Below are positions 21,793 to 33,738 of a stretch of DNA of 64,000 bases, piece after piece (positions within the stretch are counted from its first letter, which is position 1; every line of letters begins with the position of its first letter). The notes below the pieces were generated by a model. It had not been told where the DNA came from. It worked only from the letters and a program-made list of their open reading frames with translations, and did no database searches. The stretch comes from Sulfitobacter albidus (GTDB lineage Bacteria > Pseudomonadota > Alphaproteobacteria > Rhodobacterales > Rhodobacteraceae). The translations under genes were made by a program, and so were the position numbers. The stretch lies in contig NZ_CP073581.1 of the NCBI RefSeq assembly GCF_018200035.1, forward strand, positions 1,794,501 to 1,858,500, in the 5' to 3' direction.

Positions 21793-22922
21793 GGCGTCTC
21801 TCCTTGGTCTTGCGGATCTTGCGGATCTTGCGGCAGGCCCAACCCCTCGACCAGATCGGCGAGGGTTTCGGCGGCTTCGGGTTTGCCCTGGCCAAGTGCG
21901 GCCAGCGACATCTGCGTGGCGGCCGCCGGGTTGGACAGGATCATGTGGATGTGTTCGGACAGCGTGTCGGGGTTGGCCGACGCTTCTGATATCAGGATGG
22001 CGGCCTCGGCCTCGACCAACCCGCGCGCGTTGGCGGTCTGATGGTCACCGGCGGCGGCGGCAAAGGGGATCAGGATCGACGGACGCCCGATCACCGTCAG
22101 ATCCGCAATCGTCGAGGCGCCCGAGCGCGAGATCACCAGCTGTGCCTCGGACATCCGGCGCGGCACATCGTCAAAGAACGGCTGCACATCCGCCGCGATC
22201 CCGTTTTCGGCATAGAATGTCGACACCCGCTCGGCGTCCTCGTCGCGGGCCTGATGGCTCACGCGGATGTTTTTGAGCATCTCCATCGGCAGATTGGCAA
22301 TCGCCGGCGGCACCACATCGCTGAGGATCCGCGCGCCCTGGCTGCCGCCCATCACCAACAGCTCCATCGGGTAATCGCCCGGCGCGATATAGCCCGCGCC
22401 CTGACGCTCCAGCACGGCGGCGCGCACGGGGTTGCCGACATGGCCCGCCTCGGTGCCCTCGGGCAGTTGCGTCGGCCAGATGCCGCAGGCCACCCCATCG
22501 ACGCGCGTAGCGAACAGCGTGTTCACCCGGCCCAGCACGCCGTTTTGTTCGTGGATCATGCGCGGCAGGCGCAACAGCACCGCCGCTCCCAGCGCCGGGA
22601 TCGACGGGTAGCCGCCAAACCCGATTACCGCGCGGGGCCGGTCCATCATCATCTGCATCGCGGCCTTGAGCGTCCCGCCCGCAATCCGAAACGGCACCAG
22701 CGCCTTTGCCAACACGCCACCGCGCGCAAAGGTGGCGCTCGGCACCTGCTCGATCTGCACGGCATCGGGAAAGTTGCCGGTGTAGCGCGCACCACGGGCG
22801 TCGGTCGAGAGCTTCACCCGCCAGCCGCGCGCCAGCATCACCTCGGCCAGCGCCTGCGCGGGGAACATGTGCCCACCCGTGCCGCCTGCGGCAATTACCA
22901 AAAGGGGCCGCGGATTGCTCAT
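21789..22922 (-). CDS. murG: Lipid II synthase (undecaprenyl-PP-MurNAc-pentapeptide GlcNAc transferase)
   Basis: This peripheral inner-membrane glycosyltransferase converts lipid I to lipid II. The 377-residue GT-B protein has the N-terminal [15 protein letters not shown] loop, [22 protein letters not shown] and the donor-site GGSQGARIL motif. The extreme C-terminus carries a short PQD repeat (QDPQDPQD) encoded by three near-identical 9-bp units at 21808-21834. The stop overlaps the murC start and the start overlaps the ftsW stop. Confidence 0.96.
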   Translation of the reverse strand: MSNPRPLLVIAAGGTGGHMFPAQALAEVMLARGWRVKLSTDARGARYTGNFPDAVQIEQVPSATFARGGVLAKALVPFRIAGGTLKAAMQMMMDRPRAVIGFGGYPSIPALGAAVLLRLPRMIHEQNGVLGRVNTLFATRVDGVACGIWPTQLPEGTEAGHVGNPVRAAVLERQGAGYIAPGDYPMELLVMGGSQGARILSDVVPPAIANLPMEMLKNIRVSHQARDEDAERVSTFYAENGIAADVQPFFDDVPRRMSEAQLVISRSGASTIADLTVIGRPSILIPFAAAAGDHQTANARGLVEAEAAILISEASANPDTLSEHIHMILSNPAAATQMSLAALGQGKPEAAETLADLVEGLGLPQDPQDPQDQGETP

Positions 22923-24085
22923 CCCCGTCCCCGCGACAGAAGGGCCGAAATCTCACCCTGCGGGCGCGTGCGCGTAAACGCCAGCAACATGCCCAGCGCG
23001 ATGCCGCTCGCGATCACCGAACTGCCGCCGTAGCTGACGAACGGCAGCGTCATGCCCTTGGCGGGCAGCAGCCGCACGGCCACGCCCATGTTGATCATCG
23101 CCTGCACCGCGAACATGCACGCCAGCCCCGTGCCCGCGAGGCGAATGAACGGATCGCGCTCGCGCATCAGCCGCATCAGCGAGCGCACGACAACCGTGGC
23201 GTAAAGCGCGATGATGCACAGCACCAGCACCAGCCCGTATTCTTCAGCGGCCACCGCGATGATGAAATCGGTGTGGGCATCGGGCAGTGACCATTTCACC
23301 TCGCCTTCGCCAACGCCCACGCCAAACAACCCGCCCTCGCGGATCGCGTTGGTGGCATAGCCCAGCTGCGTGGTGGGATCGACATCGGCGCTCAGAAACC
23401 CGTCGATGCGGCGGGCAAAGTGTTCGGAATTGGAATAGGCCACGGTGCCCGCGATCACGACCATGCAGGCCATGCCCACCAGCAGCACCATCGGCGCACC
23501 GGCCACGAAATACATCACGCCCCAGCCAAACAGCACCAGGCACGCCTGTCCGAAATCGGGCTGCAACGCCAGCATCAGCACGATCGTCAGGCACAGCCCG
23601 AACGACCACGCCTTGCCCGGCGGGCCGTTGATCTCAAGGTTCGCGGCCATCATCCAGGCGGCCACGACGACAAATCCGGGCTTGAGGAATTCAGACGGCT
23701 GTACCGAGGCAAAGCCAAGCGAATACCAGCGCGTCGCCCCCTTGCCGAAATCCGTGCCGAAGAACGGCAGGAACATCAGCGCGACAAAGGCTACAAGGAA
23801 CCCGACAACCGCCAGGCGCCGCACCACCGTGGGTGACATCATCGACGTGAGCATCATGGCGATCATCGCCAGACCGCCAAAAAACGCCTGTCGCTGTACA
23901 TAGTGAAACGGGGCAAACCCGTTCTTTTCCGCCAGCGGAGGCGAGGCCGCGAGCCCCAGCAACAGCCCAACGGCAAAGAGCATCAGAATGCACGACAACG
24001 CCCATTTATCGAGCGTGCGCCACCATTTGGGGAGGATCGGTTCGCCGTCCGCCACGGGAACCGCGCCATAGACCATTTCTGTCAT
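22919..24085 (-). CDS. ftsW: Septal peptidoglycan polymerase FtsW (SEDS family)
   Basis: FtsW polymerises lipid II at the septum together with FtsI. The 388-residue protein has about ten membrane helices. SEDS signatures are the [20 protein letters not shown] segment in the first half and [21 protein letters not shown] near the end. It is the first gene of a coupled ftsW-murG-murC run. A 115-bp gap separates it from the peroxiredoxin gene and contains a hairpin. Confidence 0.95.
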   Translation of the reverse strand: MTEMVYGAVPVADGEPILPKWWRTLDKWALSCILMLFAVGLLLGLAASPPLAEKNGFAPFHYVQRQAFFGGLAMIAMMLTSMMSPTVVRRLAVVGFLVAFVALMFLPFFGTDFGKGATRWYSLGFASVQPSEFLKPGFVVVAAWMMAANLEINGPPGKAWSFGLCLTIVLMLALQPDFGQACLVLFGWGVMYFVAGAPMVLLVGMACMVVIAGTVAYSNSEHFARRIDGFLSADVDPTTQLGYATNAIREGGLFGVGVGEGEVKWSLPDAHTDFIIAVAAEEYGLVLVLCIIALYATVVVRSLMRLMRERDPFIRLAGTGLACMFAVQAMINMGVAVRLLPAKGMTLPFVSYGGSSVIASGIALGMLLAFTRTRPQGEISALLSRGRG

Positions 24086-24156
24086 GGATCTGCCTTACAC
24101 TGCCTGTTCGCCCCCTTGGTCGGGGATCTGATCGCCAGTGTAGCGCGAAACGGCCC

Positions 24157-24186
24157 GCAGGGCTAGGGGTTTTGCCCCTGCCCTGC
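24157..24186 (-). terminator. Hairpin between the peroxiredoxin gene and ftsW
   Basis: A strong stem (GCAGGGC with a one-base bulge then AGGGG, pairing with CCCCT and GCCCTGC) encloses TTTTG at 24157-24186. It lies 14 bp after the peroxiredoxin stop and about 70 bp before the ftsW start. Only a short TTT follows on the minus strand, so termination strength is uncertain. Confidence 0.5.
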
Positions 24187-24200
24187 GCGCCGGTGTGCCC

Positions 24201-24725
24201 TCAGGCCGCGTGCATGCCCCGGATGGGGTAATCGTTGGCGCGCACGAATTTGATCCCGTTCGCGATCATCTCAAGATCGGGGCGCGCAAACGGCGCGTTC
24301 GAGATGTCGAGGATCTGGATCGCGCCCTCCGCATTGACCACAAACAGACCCGGCTCCGGGAAAGGCTGATCGGTCTCCTGCGGGCTGCGTGGATCGGAGA
24401 TATAAAGCCCCAGCTGCGCCATCTGATCGAGGCTCAGATCATAGCCGATGCGCAGGTTCAGCTCCTTCTCAGTGGCCATCGCCTGCGCCTTATCGCGCCC
24501 GTCGCCCGAAACGGCGATCACATCCACGCCGAGGTCGTTGAAGGTCGGCTCCATCTCCTGCAGTTTGCTCAGGTAATTCTTGCAGATCGGGCAGTGCAGC
24601 CCGCGATAGACCACGACTAGCTGCCAGTCATGCCCGCCTGCGGGCAAACCCAGCGTGACGGTATCGCCGCCCAGCGTGGGCACCTCGAGTTTCGGAAATT
24701 GGCTACCTGCGGCGAGTGTAGACAT
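24201..24725 (-). CDS. AhpC/TSA-type peroxiredoxin-like protein
   Basis: This 174-residue thioredoxin-fold protein has a C45-P-I-C48 motif inside VVYRGLHCPICKNYLSKL, the peroxidatic-cysteine position of redoxins. A GDGRDKAQAM segment and a typical C-terminal GLFVVNAEG strand follow. It likely reduces peroxides, or works as a thiol oxidoreductase in the cytoplasm; the CxxC arrangement leaves the exact type open. The ATG at 24725 has an AAGGAG upstream. The gene interrupts the usual murD-ftsW neighbourhood and is divergent from the FAD oxidoreductase gene. Confidence 0.85.
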   Translation of the reverse strand: MSTLAAGSQFPKLEVPTLGGDTVTLGLPAGGHDWQLVVVYRGLHCPICKNYLSKLQEMEPTFNDLGVDVIAVSGDGRDKAQAMATEKELNLRIGYDLSLDQMAQLGLYISDPRSPQETDQPFPEPGLFVVNAEGAIQILDISNAPFARPDLEMIANGIKFVRANDYPIRGMHAA

Positions 24726-24839
24726 GAGGGTCGTCTCCTTTTCATTGCTGTCTTCGGGGCAGATAGGTGCGCGGCGCGGTGTCGCAACTCTTTTCACAAT
24801 AGCTTGACCGCGCGCCACGCTTCGGGCACCGCAGCGGAC

Positions 24840-26003
24840 ATGGAGTTTGAGACGGTCATCATCGGTGCGGGTGCTGCGGGCATGATGTGCGCGGGCCATC
24901 TTGATGGCCGCACACTGGTGGTCGATCATGCCAAGGCGCCGGGCGAAAAAATCCGCATCTCGGGCGGTGGGCGCTGCAATTTCACGAATATGTACTGCGA
25001 TCCCGGCGCCTTTCTGTCGCAAAACCCGCATTTCGCCAAATCCGCGCTCGCGCGCTATACCCAGTGGGATTTCATCGCCCTCGTCGACGCCCACGGCATC
25101 CCCTGGCACGAAAAGACGCTGGGTCAGCTTTTCTGCGACACCTCCGCCAAGGATATCATCGCCATGCTGCGCGGATTGATGCAGGCGCGCGGGGTCGCGC
25201 TGTCGCTGCACACCCGCGTCGAGGATCTGCGTGCCGATACCGGCGGCTATGCGCTCACACTGTCCGACGGGCGGCGCCTGCGGGCAGGCCGCGTGGTGAT
25301 CGCCACGGGCGGCAAATCCATCCCCAAGATGGGCGCGACTGGCTACGCCTACGACATCGCGCGCCAGTTCGGCCTGCCGCTGACCGACACGCGCCCGGCG
25401 CTGGTCCCCTTCACCTTCCCCGATCGCCGCTTTGCCGAAATCTCCGGCGTCTCCGTGCCCGCGCGGGTCGCGGCGGGCGGCACCGCGTTCGAAGAGGCGC
25501 TGCTGTTCACCCATCGCGGCCTGTCGGGGCCCGCGGTACTGCAGGCCTCCTCCTACTGGGAGGAAGGCGCGCCCGTGACGCTCGACATTCTGCCTGCGGA
25601 TATGCTGGAGGCGCTGCGCGCGCAGCGCCAGACAGCGGGCCGGCGCAACATGACGACCGAGCTTGCACGCCATCTGCCCGCGCGTCTGGTCGATCACCTC
25701 GCGGGGCTGTTCGATCTGTCCGGCAATCTGGCCGATTGGTCCGACGCGCGGCTCACCGCGCTGGCCGACGGTCTGAGGCAATGGGAGCTGACCCCCGGCG
25801 GCACCGAAGGCTACCGCACGGCAGAGGTCACGCTGGGCGGCGTGGACACGGATGCGCTGTCCTCCCGCACGATGGCCGCGCGGGATATGCCGGGGCTTTA
25901 TTTCATTGGCGAGGCGGTGGATGTCACCGGCTGGCTGGGCGGCTACAACTTCCAGTGGGCGTGGTCATCTGCCATGGCGGCAGCGGCGGATCTGAACGGC
26001 TGA
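24840..26003 (+). CDS. HI0933-like flavoprotein (NAD(P)/FAD-dependent oxidoreductase)
   Basis: This 387-residue protein has the N-terminal Rossmann dinucleotide motif VIIGAGAAG (6-14) and the family hallmark KIRISGGGRCNFTN. RVVIATGGKSIPKMGATG lies in the middle, and a C-terminal GLYFIGEAVDVTGWLGGYNFQWAWSSA completes the FAD site. The physiological substrate of this family is not settled. It is the only plus-strand gene in the dcw block, lying between the peroxiredoxin gene (divergent, 114 bp) and murD (convergent, 15 bp). Confidence 0.9.
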   Translation: MEFETVIIGAGAAGMMCAGHLDGRTLVVDHAKAPGEKIRISGGGRCNFTNMYCDPGAFLSQNPHFAKSALARYTQWDFIALVDAHGIPWHEKTLGQLFCDTSAKDIIAMLRGLMQARGVALSLHTRVEDLRADTGGYALTLSDGRRLRAGRVVIATGGKSIPKMGATGYAYDIARQFGLPLTDTRPALVPFTFPDRRFAEISGVSVPARVAAGGTAFEEALLFTHRGLSGPAVLQASSYWEEGAPVTLDILPADMLEALRAQRQTAGRRNMTTELARHLPARLVDHLAGLFDLSGNLADWSDARLTALADGLRQWELTPGGTEGYRTAEVTLGGVDTDALSSRTMAARDMPGLYFIGEAVDVTGWLGGYNFQWAWSSAMAAAADLNG

Positions 26004-26018
26004 GGGCAGCGCGCCCTC

Positions 26019-27419
26019 CTATCGATCCAGATGCGCCCGCACGAGCCGCACAAAGTCGTCGCCCCGCGCCTCGAAGCTGTCGTATTGGTCAAAACTCGCC
26101 GCCGCAGGCGCCAGCAGCACCGTATCGCCCGGCTCCGCCTCGGCCACCGCGCGATCCACGGCGGCCTGCATTGTGGTGCAAACCTCCGCCTCAGGGCGCA
26201 GCTGCATTGCAAAACCCGCCGCCTCGCGCCCGATCACATAGGCCTTGCGCACCGAACCACTGGCCGCCGCCAGCCCGTCCAGACCGCCCTCCTTCTCCAA
26301 CCCGCCGCAAATCCAGCGGATATTGTCGAACGCGCTCAGCGCCTTGGCCGCCGCGTCCACATTCGTGGCCTTGCTGTCGTTGACGAACCGCACGCCGTCG
26401 CGCTCTCCGATCAGCTGGCTGCGGTGCGGCAAACCGCCAAAGCTGTGGAACGCCGCCTCGATCACACGCGGCGCAAGGCCAAGGCTGCGGCACGCCGCAT
26501 AGGCGCAACACGCGTTTTGATGGTTATGCGCGCCCGGCAGGCCCGCGACGCCGCGCAGATCAATCGACGCCGCCTGCTTGCCGCCGCGCGTCTCGCTCAG
26601 AAAGCCCTTGCGCGCCACGACGTTCCAGCCCGGCCCGCCGAGCTTGCCCGCGACGCTCACACGGATGACGCGATCATCGCCGCGCCCCTCGCTGAGTTGC
26701 CCGGCCAGAAACAGCCCCTCATCCTCGTCCACGCCAATCACCGCGCGATCCGGCCCGCCCTCGGCAAACAGCCGACGCTTGGCCGCGAAATAGCCGCCCA
26801 TGCCGGCGTGGCGGTCCAGATGATCGGGGCTGAGATTGGTGAACACCGCAATGTCCGGCGTCAGACTGCGCGCCAGTTCGGTCTGGTAGGACGACAGCTC
26901 CAGCACCACCACACCGCCCGACACGGGCGGATCGATATCCAGCACCCCGCGCCCGATATTGCCCGCCAGCTGCGCATCGCGGCCCGCGTGTTCAAGAATG
27001 TGGTGGATCAGCGCCGAGGTCGTCGATTTCCCGTTGCTGCCGGTGACGGCAATGACCCGTGGTGCTGTGTCGAACATCGCCCAGTCGGGCGTGGCGAAGG
27101 ATTGAAAGAACAGCCCGATGTCATTGTCTACCGGCACCCCCGCGCGCAGGGCTGCGGCGATCACCGGATTGGGCCGGGGGTAGAGATGCGGGATGCCGGG
27201 GCTGACCACCAGCCGCGCGATATCATCGAACGCACCGACCCGCAGCAGCGCGCGCGTGGCAAATCCTTCGTCTTCGGCCCGCGCTCGTGCCTCCGGGTTG
27301 TCGTCCCACACCAACGCCTGCGCCCCGCCCGCGCGCAACGCCCGCGCGGCCGCCAGACCCGAGCGGCCCAGCCCCAGAACCGCCACCCGCGCGCCCGTCA
27401 GCCCCTGCACCGGGATCAT
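26019..27419 (-). CDS. murD: UDP-N-acetylmuramoylalanine--D-glutamate ligase
   Basis: MurD adds D-glutamate to UDP-MurNAc-L-Ala. The 466-residue protein contains [17 protein letters not shown] for UDP binding, the ATP loop [20 protein letters not shown] and the Mur-ligase FVNDSKATN motif. The start at 27419 is chosen because orthologues begin just before the GLG motif. The longer frame to 27506 runs through an inverted-repeat region and is not credible as protein. Confidence 0.95.
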   Translation of the reverse strand: MIPVQGLTGARVAVLGLGRSGLAAARALRAGGAQALVWDDNPEARARAEDEGFATRALLRVGAFDDIARLVVSPGIPHLYPRPNPVIAAALRAGVPVDNDIGLFFQSFATPDWAMFDTAPRVIAVTGSNGKSTTSALIHHILEHAGRDAQLAGNIGRGVLDIDPPVSGGVVVLELSSYQTELARSLTPDIAVFTNLSPDHLDRHAGMGGYFAAKRRLFAEGGPDRAVIGVDEDEGLFLAGQLSEGRGDDRVIRVSVAGKLGGPGWNVVARKGFLSETRGGKQAASIDLRGVAGLPGAHNHQNACCAYAACRSLGLAPRVIEAAFHSFGGLPHRSQLIGERDGVRFVNDSKATNVDAAAKALSAFDNIRWICGGLEKEGGLDGLAAASGSVRKAYVIGREAAGFAMQLRPEAEVCTTMQAAVDRAVAEAEPGDTVLLAPAAASFDQYDSFEARGDDFVRLVRAHLDR

Positions 27420-27450
27420 GGGGCGCGCTCCGTCACAACCCGCGCGCTCG

Positions 27451-27496
27451 CAAATCTTCGACGAAGATTTGGGCCCAAAGTTTGCGGGCAAACTTT
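27451..27496. repeat. Two consecutive inverted repeats between mraY and murD
   Basis: A near-perfect palindrome CAAATCTTCG-A-CGAAGATTTG (27451-27471) is followed by CAAAGTTTGC...GCAAACTTTG (27476-27496). Both would form hairpins in RNA of either strand, in a 94-bp gap inside an otherwise tightly packed cluster. They may attenuate or process the mraY-murD transcript, or be a dispersed genomic repeat. No second copy was noticed in this window. Confidence 0.75.
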
Positions 27497-27513
27497 GCCG
27501 CGCCACGCCGCCA

Positions 27514-28595
<1,082 letters not shown>

Positions 28596-28673
28596 ACATC
28601 GTCCTTCATACCGCCCCCGCGCCCAGATACGAGATGTTGGGGGTCATCCTGCTCGCCTCCCCTCTATCGGGGG

Positions 28674-30101
28674 TCACGCGTCCGTTACCGGATGGCCCAT
28701 TTTGCGGATCGCGTCAACGATCAGACCCAGTTTCATGCTCAAAGATCCCTTGGCGAGCACGCAATCTCCCGCATCGAGATCACGGCGCAGGGTGTCAATC
28801 AACTCAAAGGAGGTCTCGGCCCAGTGCCCGCGCTGGTGCTCGGGCAGCAGATCGTGCAGCGATTTCATCAAGGGGCCCACGCAATGGATCACGTCGAGGC
28901 GCTGCGTTGCTGGCAGATGCGCCAGCCCCGCGTGCAGGGCGACCGCATCGGGCCCTAGCTCCTTCATGTCGCCCAGATAGGCGATGCGCCGCCCCTTCCC
29001 GCGCCGCCCCACACCGTCGACCACCTGCGCCCCCGCCAACACCTCAAGCGAGGCCGCCATCGACGTAGGGTTCGCGTTATAGCTGTCGTCAATCAGCGAG
29101 AGCGCCAGCCCCGGCTCGGACGGGTCAAGCTGGATCACCTCGCGCACACCGCGCCCCTTGAACGGCGTCCAATTCCCCAGCGTCGTGACAGCCTGCGCCA
29201 GATCCGCGCCGATCGCATCGACAATCGCCAATGCGCCCAGCGCGTTCATCGCGAAATGCCGCCCCGGCGTGGCGAGTTTGAACAAAAGCGGCGCGCCCTG
29301 CGCCTGCGCCTGCACCACGGTGGTATCGCCCTGAATATCCACGGATGTCAGCCGGTATTCATAGCCGTTCTCGCCAAAGGCCAACCCGTTGAGCCGCTTG
29401 TCCACCGTCTTGGCCGCGAGGATCGCCGAGGTTTCCACATCCGCGTTGTAGACGGCGGGCGCGCCGATGGGCAGCGCGTCAAAAATACTCGCCTTCTCCA
29501 GCGCGATGCCGGTGATGTCGTCGAAGGCCTCCAGATGGGCGGCGGCGACGGTGGTGATCATCGCGGCGTGCGGTTGCGTCAGCGTGGTCAGTGGCAGGAT
29601 CTCGCCGGGATGGTTCATCCCCATCTCGATCACGGCGTATTCCGTGTCCACGGGCATGCGCGCCAGCGTCAGCGGCACGCCCCAGTGATTGTTGTAGCTG
29701 GCGACGGAGGCATGCGTGCGGCCCTGCGCGCTCAGCACATCGCGCAGCATCTCCTTGGTCGAGGTCTTGCCGACCGATCCGGTGATGCCGATCACGGTGG
29801 CCTGCGTGCGCGCGCGGCCCGCCGCCCCCAACGCTTCCAAACCAGCCAGAACATCATCGACGATCAGCAGCGGCGCATCGGCGCTCACGCCTTCGGGCAC
29901 GCGCGAGACCATCGCCGCACCCGCCCCCTTTTCCAACGCCTGGGCGACGAATTCATGCCCGTCGCGCACGTCCTTTAGGGCGACAAACAGATCGCCCGCC
30001 TGCAGCGTGCGCGTGTCGATCGATACCCCGTTGCAGGCCCACTCCCCCACCGCGCGCCCGCCGGTGGCCTGTGCCGCCTCGGCGGCTGTCCACAAACTCA
30101 T
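28674..30101 (-). CDS. murF: UDP-MurNAc-tripeptide--D-alanyl-D-alanine ligase
   Basis: MurF attaches the D-Ala-D-Ala dipeptide made by Ddl. The 475-residue protein has the N-terminal substrate domain (GVSIDTRTLQAGDLFVALK), the ATP loop ITGSVGKTSTKEML, EMGMNHPGEI and the DDSYNANPTSM motif typical of MurF. Its start overlaps the murE stop by four bases. Full length. Confidence 0.96.
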   Translation of the reverse strand: MSLWTAAEAAQATGGRAVGEWACNGVSIDTRTLQAGDLFVALKDVRDGHEFVAQALEKGAGAAMVSRVPEGVSADAPLLIVDDVLAGLEALGAAGRARTQATVIGITGSVGKTSTKEMLRDVLSAQGRTHASVASYNNHWGVPLTLARMPVDTEYAVIEMGMNHPGEILPLTTLTQPHAAMITTVAAAHLEAFDDITGIALEKASIFDALPIGAPAVYNADVETSAILAAKTVDKRLNGLAFGENGYEYRLTSVDIQGDTTVVQAQAQGAPLLFKLATPGRHFAMNALGALAIVDAIGADLAQAVTTLGNWTPFKGRGVREVIQLDPSEPGLALSLIDDSYNANPTSMAASLEVLAGAQVVDGVGRRGKGRRIAYLGDMKELGPDAVALHAGLAHLPATQRLDVIHCVGPLMKSLHDLLPEHQRGHWAETSFELIDTLRRDLDAGDCVLAKGSLSMKLGLIVDAIRKMGHPVTDA

Positions 30102-31581
30102 GCCAATCTCCCGTCAAGGGCGGCCACCGCCACGCTCGCCTGTTCCACATCGTCAAAGGGCAGCGTGTCGTCGCCGACGATCTGCCCTGTCTCGTGCCCC
30201 TTGCCCGCAATAAGCAGCGCATCACCGGGGCCGAGCATATCCGCCCCGCGCAGGATCGCTTCGGCCCGGTCGCCCACTTCCACAGCACCCGGCGCGCCGG
30301 CCATGACAGCGGCGCGAATGGCGCCCGGCTCTTCCGAACGGGGGTTGTCGTCGGTCACGATCACATGATCGGCAAATTCCGCCGCCGCCTGCCCCATCAA
30401 GGGCCGCTTGCCCGCGTCGCGATCGCCGCCGGCACCCACGATGGCCACCAGATTGCCCATCACATGGGGCCGCATCGCCTTGAGCGCCGTGGCCACCGCG
30501 TCGGGCGTATGGGCGTAGTCAACAAACACCGCCGCACCATTGTCACGGGTCGCGGCCAGCTGCATACGGCCCCGTACCGTGCTCAGATGCGGGATCGTGT
30601 CGAACACATCCGCCGGATCACCGCCGCAGGCGATGACCAGCCCGCAGGCCAGCAGCACATTGTCGGCCTGAAACCCACCGATCAGCTCAAGCCGTTTCTG
30701 ATAGGTCTTGCCGCGCCAATCGATGCGCAGATCCTGCCCCGTCGCGTCAAAGCGCTGCGCGCTCAGGTGCAGATCGCCGCCGTCGCGCCCCACGGTGATC
30801 ACCTCGCACCCGCGCGCGCCGGCAATCGCGGCCATATCCACGCCCTTGGGATCGTCGATGTTGATGACCGCCACGCCGTCCTCGGGCAGCACGCGGGCGA
30901 ATAGCCCGGCCTTGGCGTCAAAATACGCCTCGAAGGTCTCGTGGTAATCCAGATGGTCCTGCGTGAAATTCGTGAACCCCGCCGCCGTCAGCGTCACACC
31001 GTCCAACCTGCGCTGATCGAGCCCGTGGGAGGATGCCTCCATCGCCGCGTGGGTAATGCCGTGCCGTGCGGCCTTGGCCAGCGTGCGGTGCAGCGTGATC
31101 GGCTCCGGCGTGGTATGCGCCAATGGCGCCGTCCACGCGCCCTCGACACCCGTCGTGCCGAGATTGACGGCGGCCAGCCCCATCTCGATCCAGATTTGCC
31201 GCACGAAGGTCGACACGGAGGTCTTGCCGTTCGTGCCCGTCACCGCCGTCATGGTGCGGGGCTGGCCCGCGTACATCAGCGCCGCCGTGCGCGCCAGCGC
31301 CTCGCGCGGGTTGTCGGCCACCACCAACGCGGCACCGGCGGCGCGGATCTCATCGCCCGCGAGCTTGGCGCCCTCGCTATCGGTCAAAACCGCTACCGCG
31401 CCCAGCTCCAGCGCGCGGGCCACAAAACTGGCGCCATGCACCCGGCTGCCCGGCATCGCAGCAAAAAGACAGCCCGCGCGTACCCGACGGCTGTCGACCT
31501 CAAGACCCGACAGATGCGGATTCTCTCCCCCGCGGCCATCAACCCCAGAGAATTCAACGGGATGTCTGCGGGGGTCACCAT
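30098..31581 (-). CDS. murE: UDP-MurNAc-dipeptide--meso-diaminopimelate ligase MurE (frame broken by one missing base)
   Basis: MurE adds the third stem-peptide residue. The ATP loop VTGTNGKTSVST and the meso-diaminopimelate specificity motif DNPRSEEP are present. The first ~20 residues (MVTPADIPLNSLGLMAAG, from 31581) and the remainder are in different frames. The break is the run of five C at 31527-31531; six restores GGENPHLSGLEVDSRRV and a 494-residue protein, almost exactly E. coli length. A shorter ATG-start protein from 31456 would lack the N-terminal UDP-binding strand, so the frameshift correction is preferred. Confidence 0.93.
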
Positions 31582-31598
31582 GCGCGCGCCTTTTTGGC

Positions 31599-33391
31599 TT
31601 AGTTACTGCTGGTCAGCGTTATACCGTCTGCCTTGGGCGTTTCAATGGCCGGACGCATGCCCAGCAGGGGTGCCACCCGGCGGATCATCTCGGCGGCGAT
31701 GGGCACCGCCGTCCAGCCCGCCGTGCGGCGCGGTTTGTCCGAGGATGTCTCGACCGGTTCATCCAGCGTCACCACCAGCACGTATTTGGGATCATGCGCG
31801 GGAAACATCGACGCAAATGTCGTGATCGTCTTGTCCTTGTAATAGCCTCCGCGTGGGCGCGGCTTGTCGGCTGTGCCGGTCTTGCCCGCCACGTGATAGC
31901 CGGGGACTTCGGCAAAACTCGCCGTACCATTCTTGCCAACCACCACGTCGCGCAGCATCTTGCGTGCATCCGCCGCCACCCGCTCGCGCATGACGCGCTT
32001 GCCCATGCGCGGGCCGTCCTGCTTGATCAGTGTAGGCTTGATCACCCGGCCCCCGTTGGCAATCGCGGCGTAGCCTGCGGCCAGATGCATCGCGGTGGTG
32101 GAAATCCCGTGGCCGTAGCTGATCGTGACCGCCGACAGATCGGTATAGCGGCTGGGCAGCAGGGGCTTGCCGCCCGATGCCTCGACAATCTCGAATGGCG
32201 TTCGCTCGAACAGGCCAAGCTCGCGCAGGAACTCCTGCTGCCGCTCCTTGCCGATCATCAGCGCCAGACGCCCGGTGCCCCGATTCGACGATTTCTCGAT
32301 GATCTGGCTCACCGACAGCGTGCCGTAATTCTTGTTCTGGAACTCACCAATCCGGTGGCCGCCCACCTTCATCGGGCCCTTTGTGTCGATCATGGTGTTG
32401 GCATTGACCAGCCCCAGCTCCATCGCCTGTGCCGCGGCAAAGATCTTGAAGGTCGAGCCCAGCTCATACACCCCCTGCACCGAGCGGTTGAACAGCGGGC
32501 TGTCGGACGCATCCCCCTCCACCGCCGGGCGGGGCCGGTCGTTGGGATCGAAACTGGGCAGCGAGGCCACGCTGATGATCTCGCCCGTCTTGACGTCCAT
32601 CAGGATCGAGGTCGCCCCCTTGGCGTTCATCAGCTTCATGCCGCCCTCAAGCACCCGCTCAGAGGCCGCCTGAACGCTCAGATCAAGGCTCAGCTGCAAG
32701 GGCTTGCCCGCATTGGCCGGATCGCGCAACGCCTCGTCAAAGTATTTCTCGACGCCCGCCACGCCGATCACCTCCGCCGCGCGCACCCCCTCGCGGCCAA
32801 AACTCGCCCCCCCATCACATGCGCGGCCAGCCGCCCGTTGGGATAAAGCCGCATGTCGCGCGGCGCAAACAAGAGCCCGGGATCACCGATATCGTGCACG
32901 GCCTGCATCTGCTCGGGGCTGATTTTCTTTTTTACCCACAGGAACTTGCGCTTGCCGGTGAAATCCTTGACCAGCCGCTCGATCTTGAGATCGGGAAAGA
33001 TCTGCACCAGCTTTTGCGCCGATCCCATCGGATCGATCAACGAGGGCGGTTGCGCATACAGCGCGTGCGTGTCGAGGTTGGTTGCCAGGATCGCGCCGTT
33101 GCGGTCCACGATGTCCGCGCGGGTGTTCGAGATGATGGAGCCCGGCGCCTGCGCGCGCGGCTCTGCGGGCTCGGACACCGCCAAAAGCCCCATGCGCGCG
33201 CCCACCACGGCAAAGGCGCAAAAGAAAAACACCCCGAGGATCAGCAAACGCCCCTCGGCGCGCATCCGGTCGGCGTCGCGCATGTGCTCGTGGCGGATGC
33301 GGCGGTTTTCCATCTCGATGGCGTCGGGGTTCTCGCCCTTTGCGCGGGCCTGAAGGATGCGCGCCAGCGGGCGCAGCGGCGTGCGGATCAT
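31599..33391 (-). CDS. ftsI: Septal transpeptidase FtsI/PBP3 (frame broken by one missing base)
   Basis: FtsI crosslinks septal peptidoglycan. It has a cytoplasmic N-terminus, one membrane helix (LLILGVFFFCAFAVVGARMGL), a pedestal domain and a transpeptidase domain. The catalytic motifs are STFK (GSTFKIF), SSN (KSSNRG) and KTG (AGKTGTADK). The reading frame changes at a run of seven C at 32807-32813; eight restores VMGGASFGREGVRAAEVIG and a 597-residue protein. Its start overlaps ftsL by four bases. A homopolymer error is the likely explanation. Confidence 0.94.
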
Positions 33392-33738
33392 AGCGGATCC
33401 TCCGCGTTCATGGTGGAAACATCGACGCCGTTCTCGAATGTCAGTGGGGGCGGCGCGGGGAATTCGACCTCATCGACATAGCCGAATTGATCGGGATGCA
33501 GCGGCAACAGCTGGAGCCGCTCGAAATTGATCTGCGCCAGATCGCGCAGCCGCTCGGGGCGGTTCTGGAACGCCCATTCGGCGCGCAACACCGCCAGCCG
33601 CGCGTGCGCCGCGCGGATTTCGCGGTGCAGATCGTCCGTCTCCGACAGCGCCGCCTGGGTCGCGTAATTCTCGCGGTAGGCCCAGAAGGCCAGCCCGATG
33701 ACACCCAGCGCCGTGAGCACGTAGAGGAATGATTTCAT
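33388..33738 (-). CDS. ftsL: Cell division protein FtsL
   Basis: This 116-residue bitopic protein has a single N-terminal membrane helix ([18 protein letters not shown]) and a periplasmic coiled-coil (about 28-60, [22 protein letters not shown]), the architecture of FtsL. Sequence conservation in this family is low, and position between rsmH and ftsI is the strongest argument. Both junctions overlap by four bases (33735-33738, 33388-33391). It would recruit FtsB/FtsQ and activate FtsWI. Confidence 0.85.
   Translation of the reverse strand: MKSFLYVLTALGVIGLAFWAYRENYATQAALSETDDLHREIRAAHARLAVLRAEWAFQNRPERLRDLAQINFERLQLLPLHPDQFGYVDEVEFPAPPPLTFENGVDVSTMNAEDPL

Noticed and set aside
27420..27506. 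29-residue N-terminal extension of MurD
   Set aside because: The extension is encoded by the two inverted repeats and has no counterpart before the GLG nucleotide-binding motif in MurD proteins.
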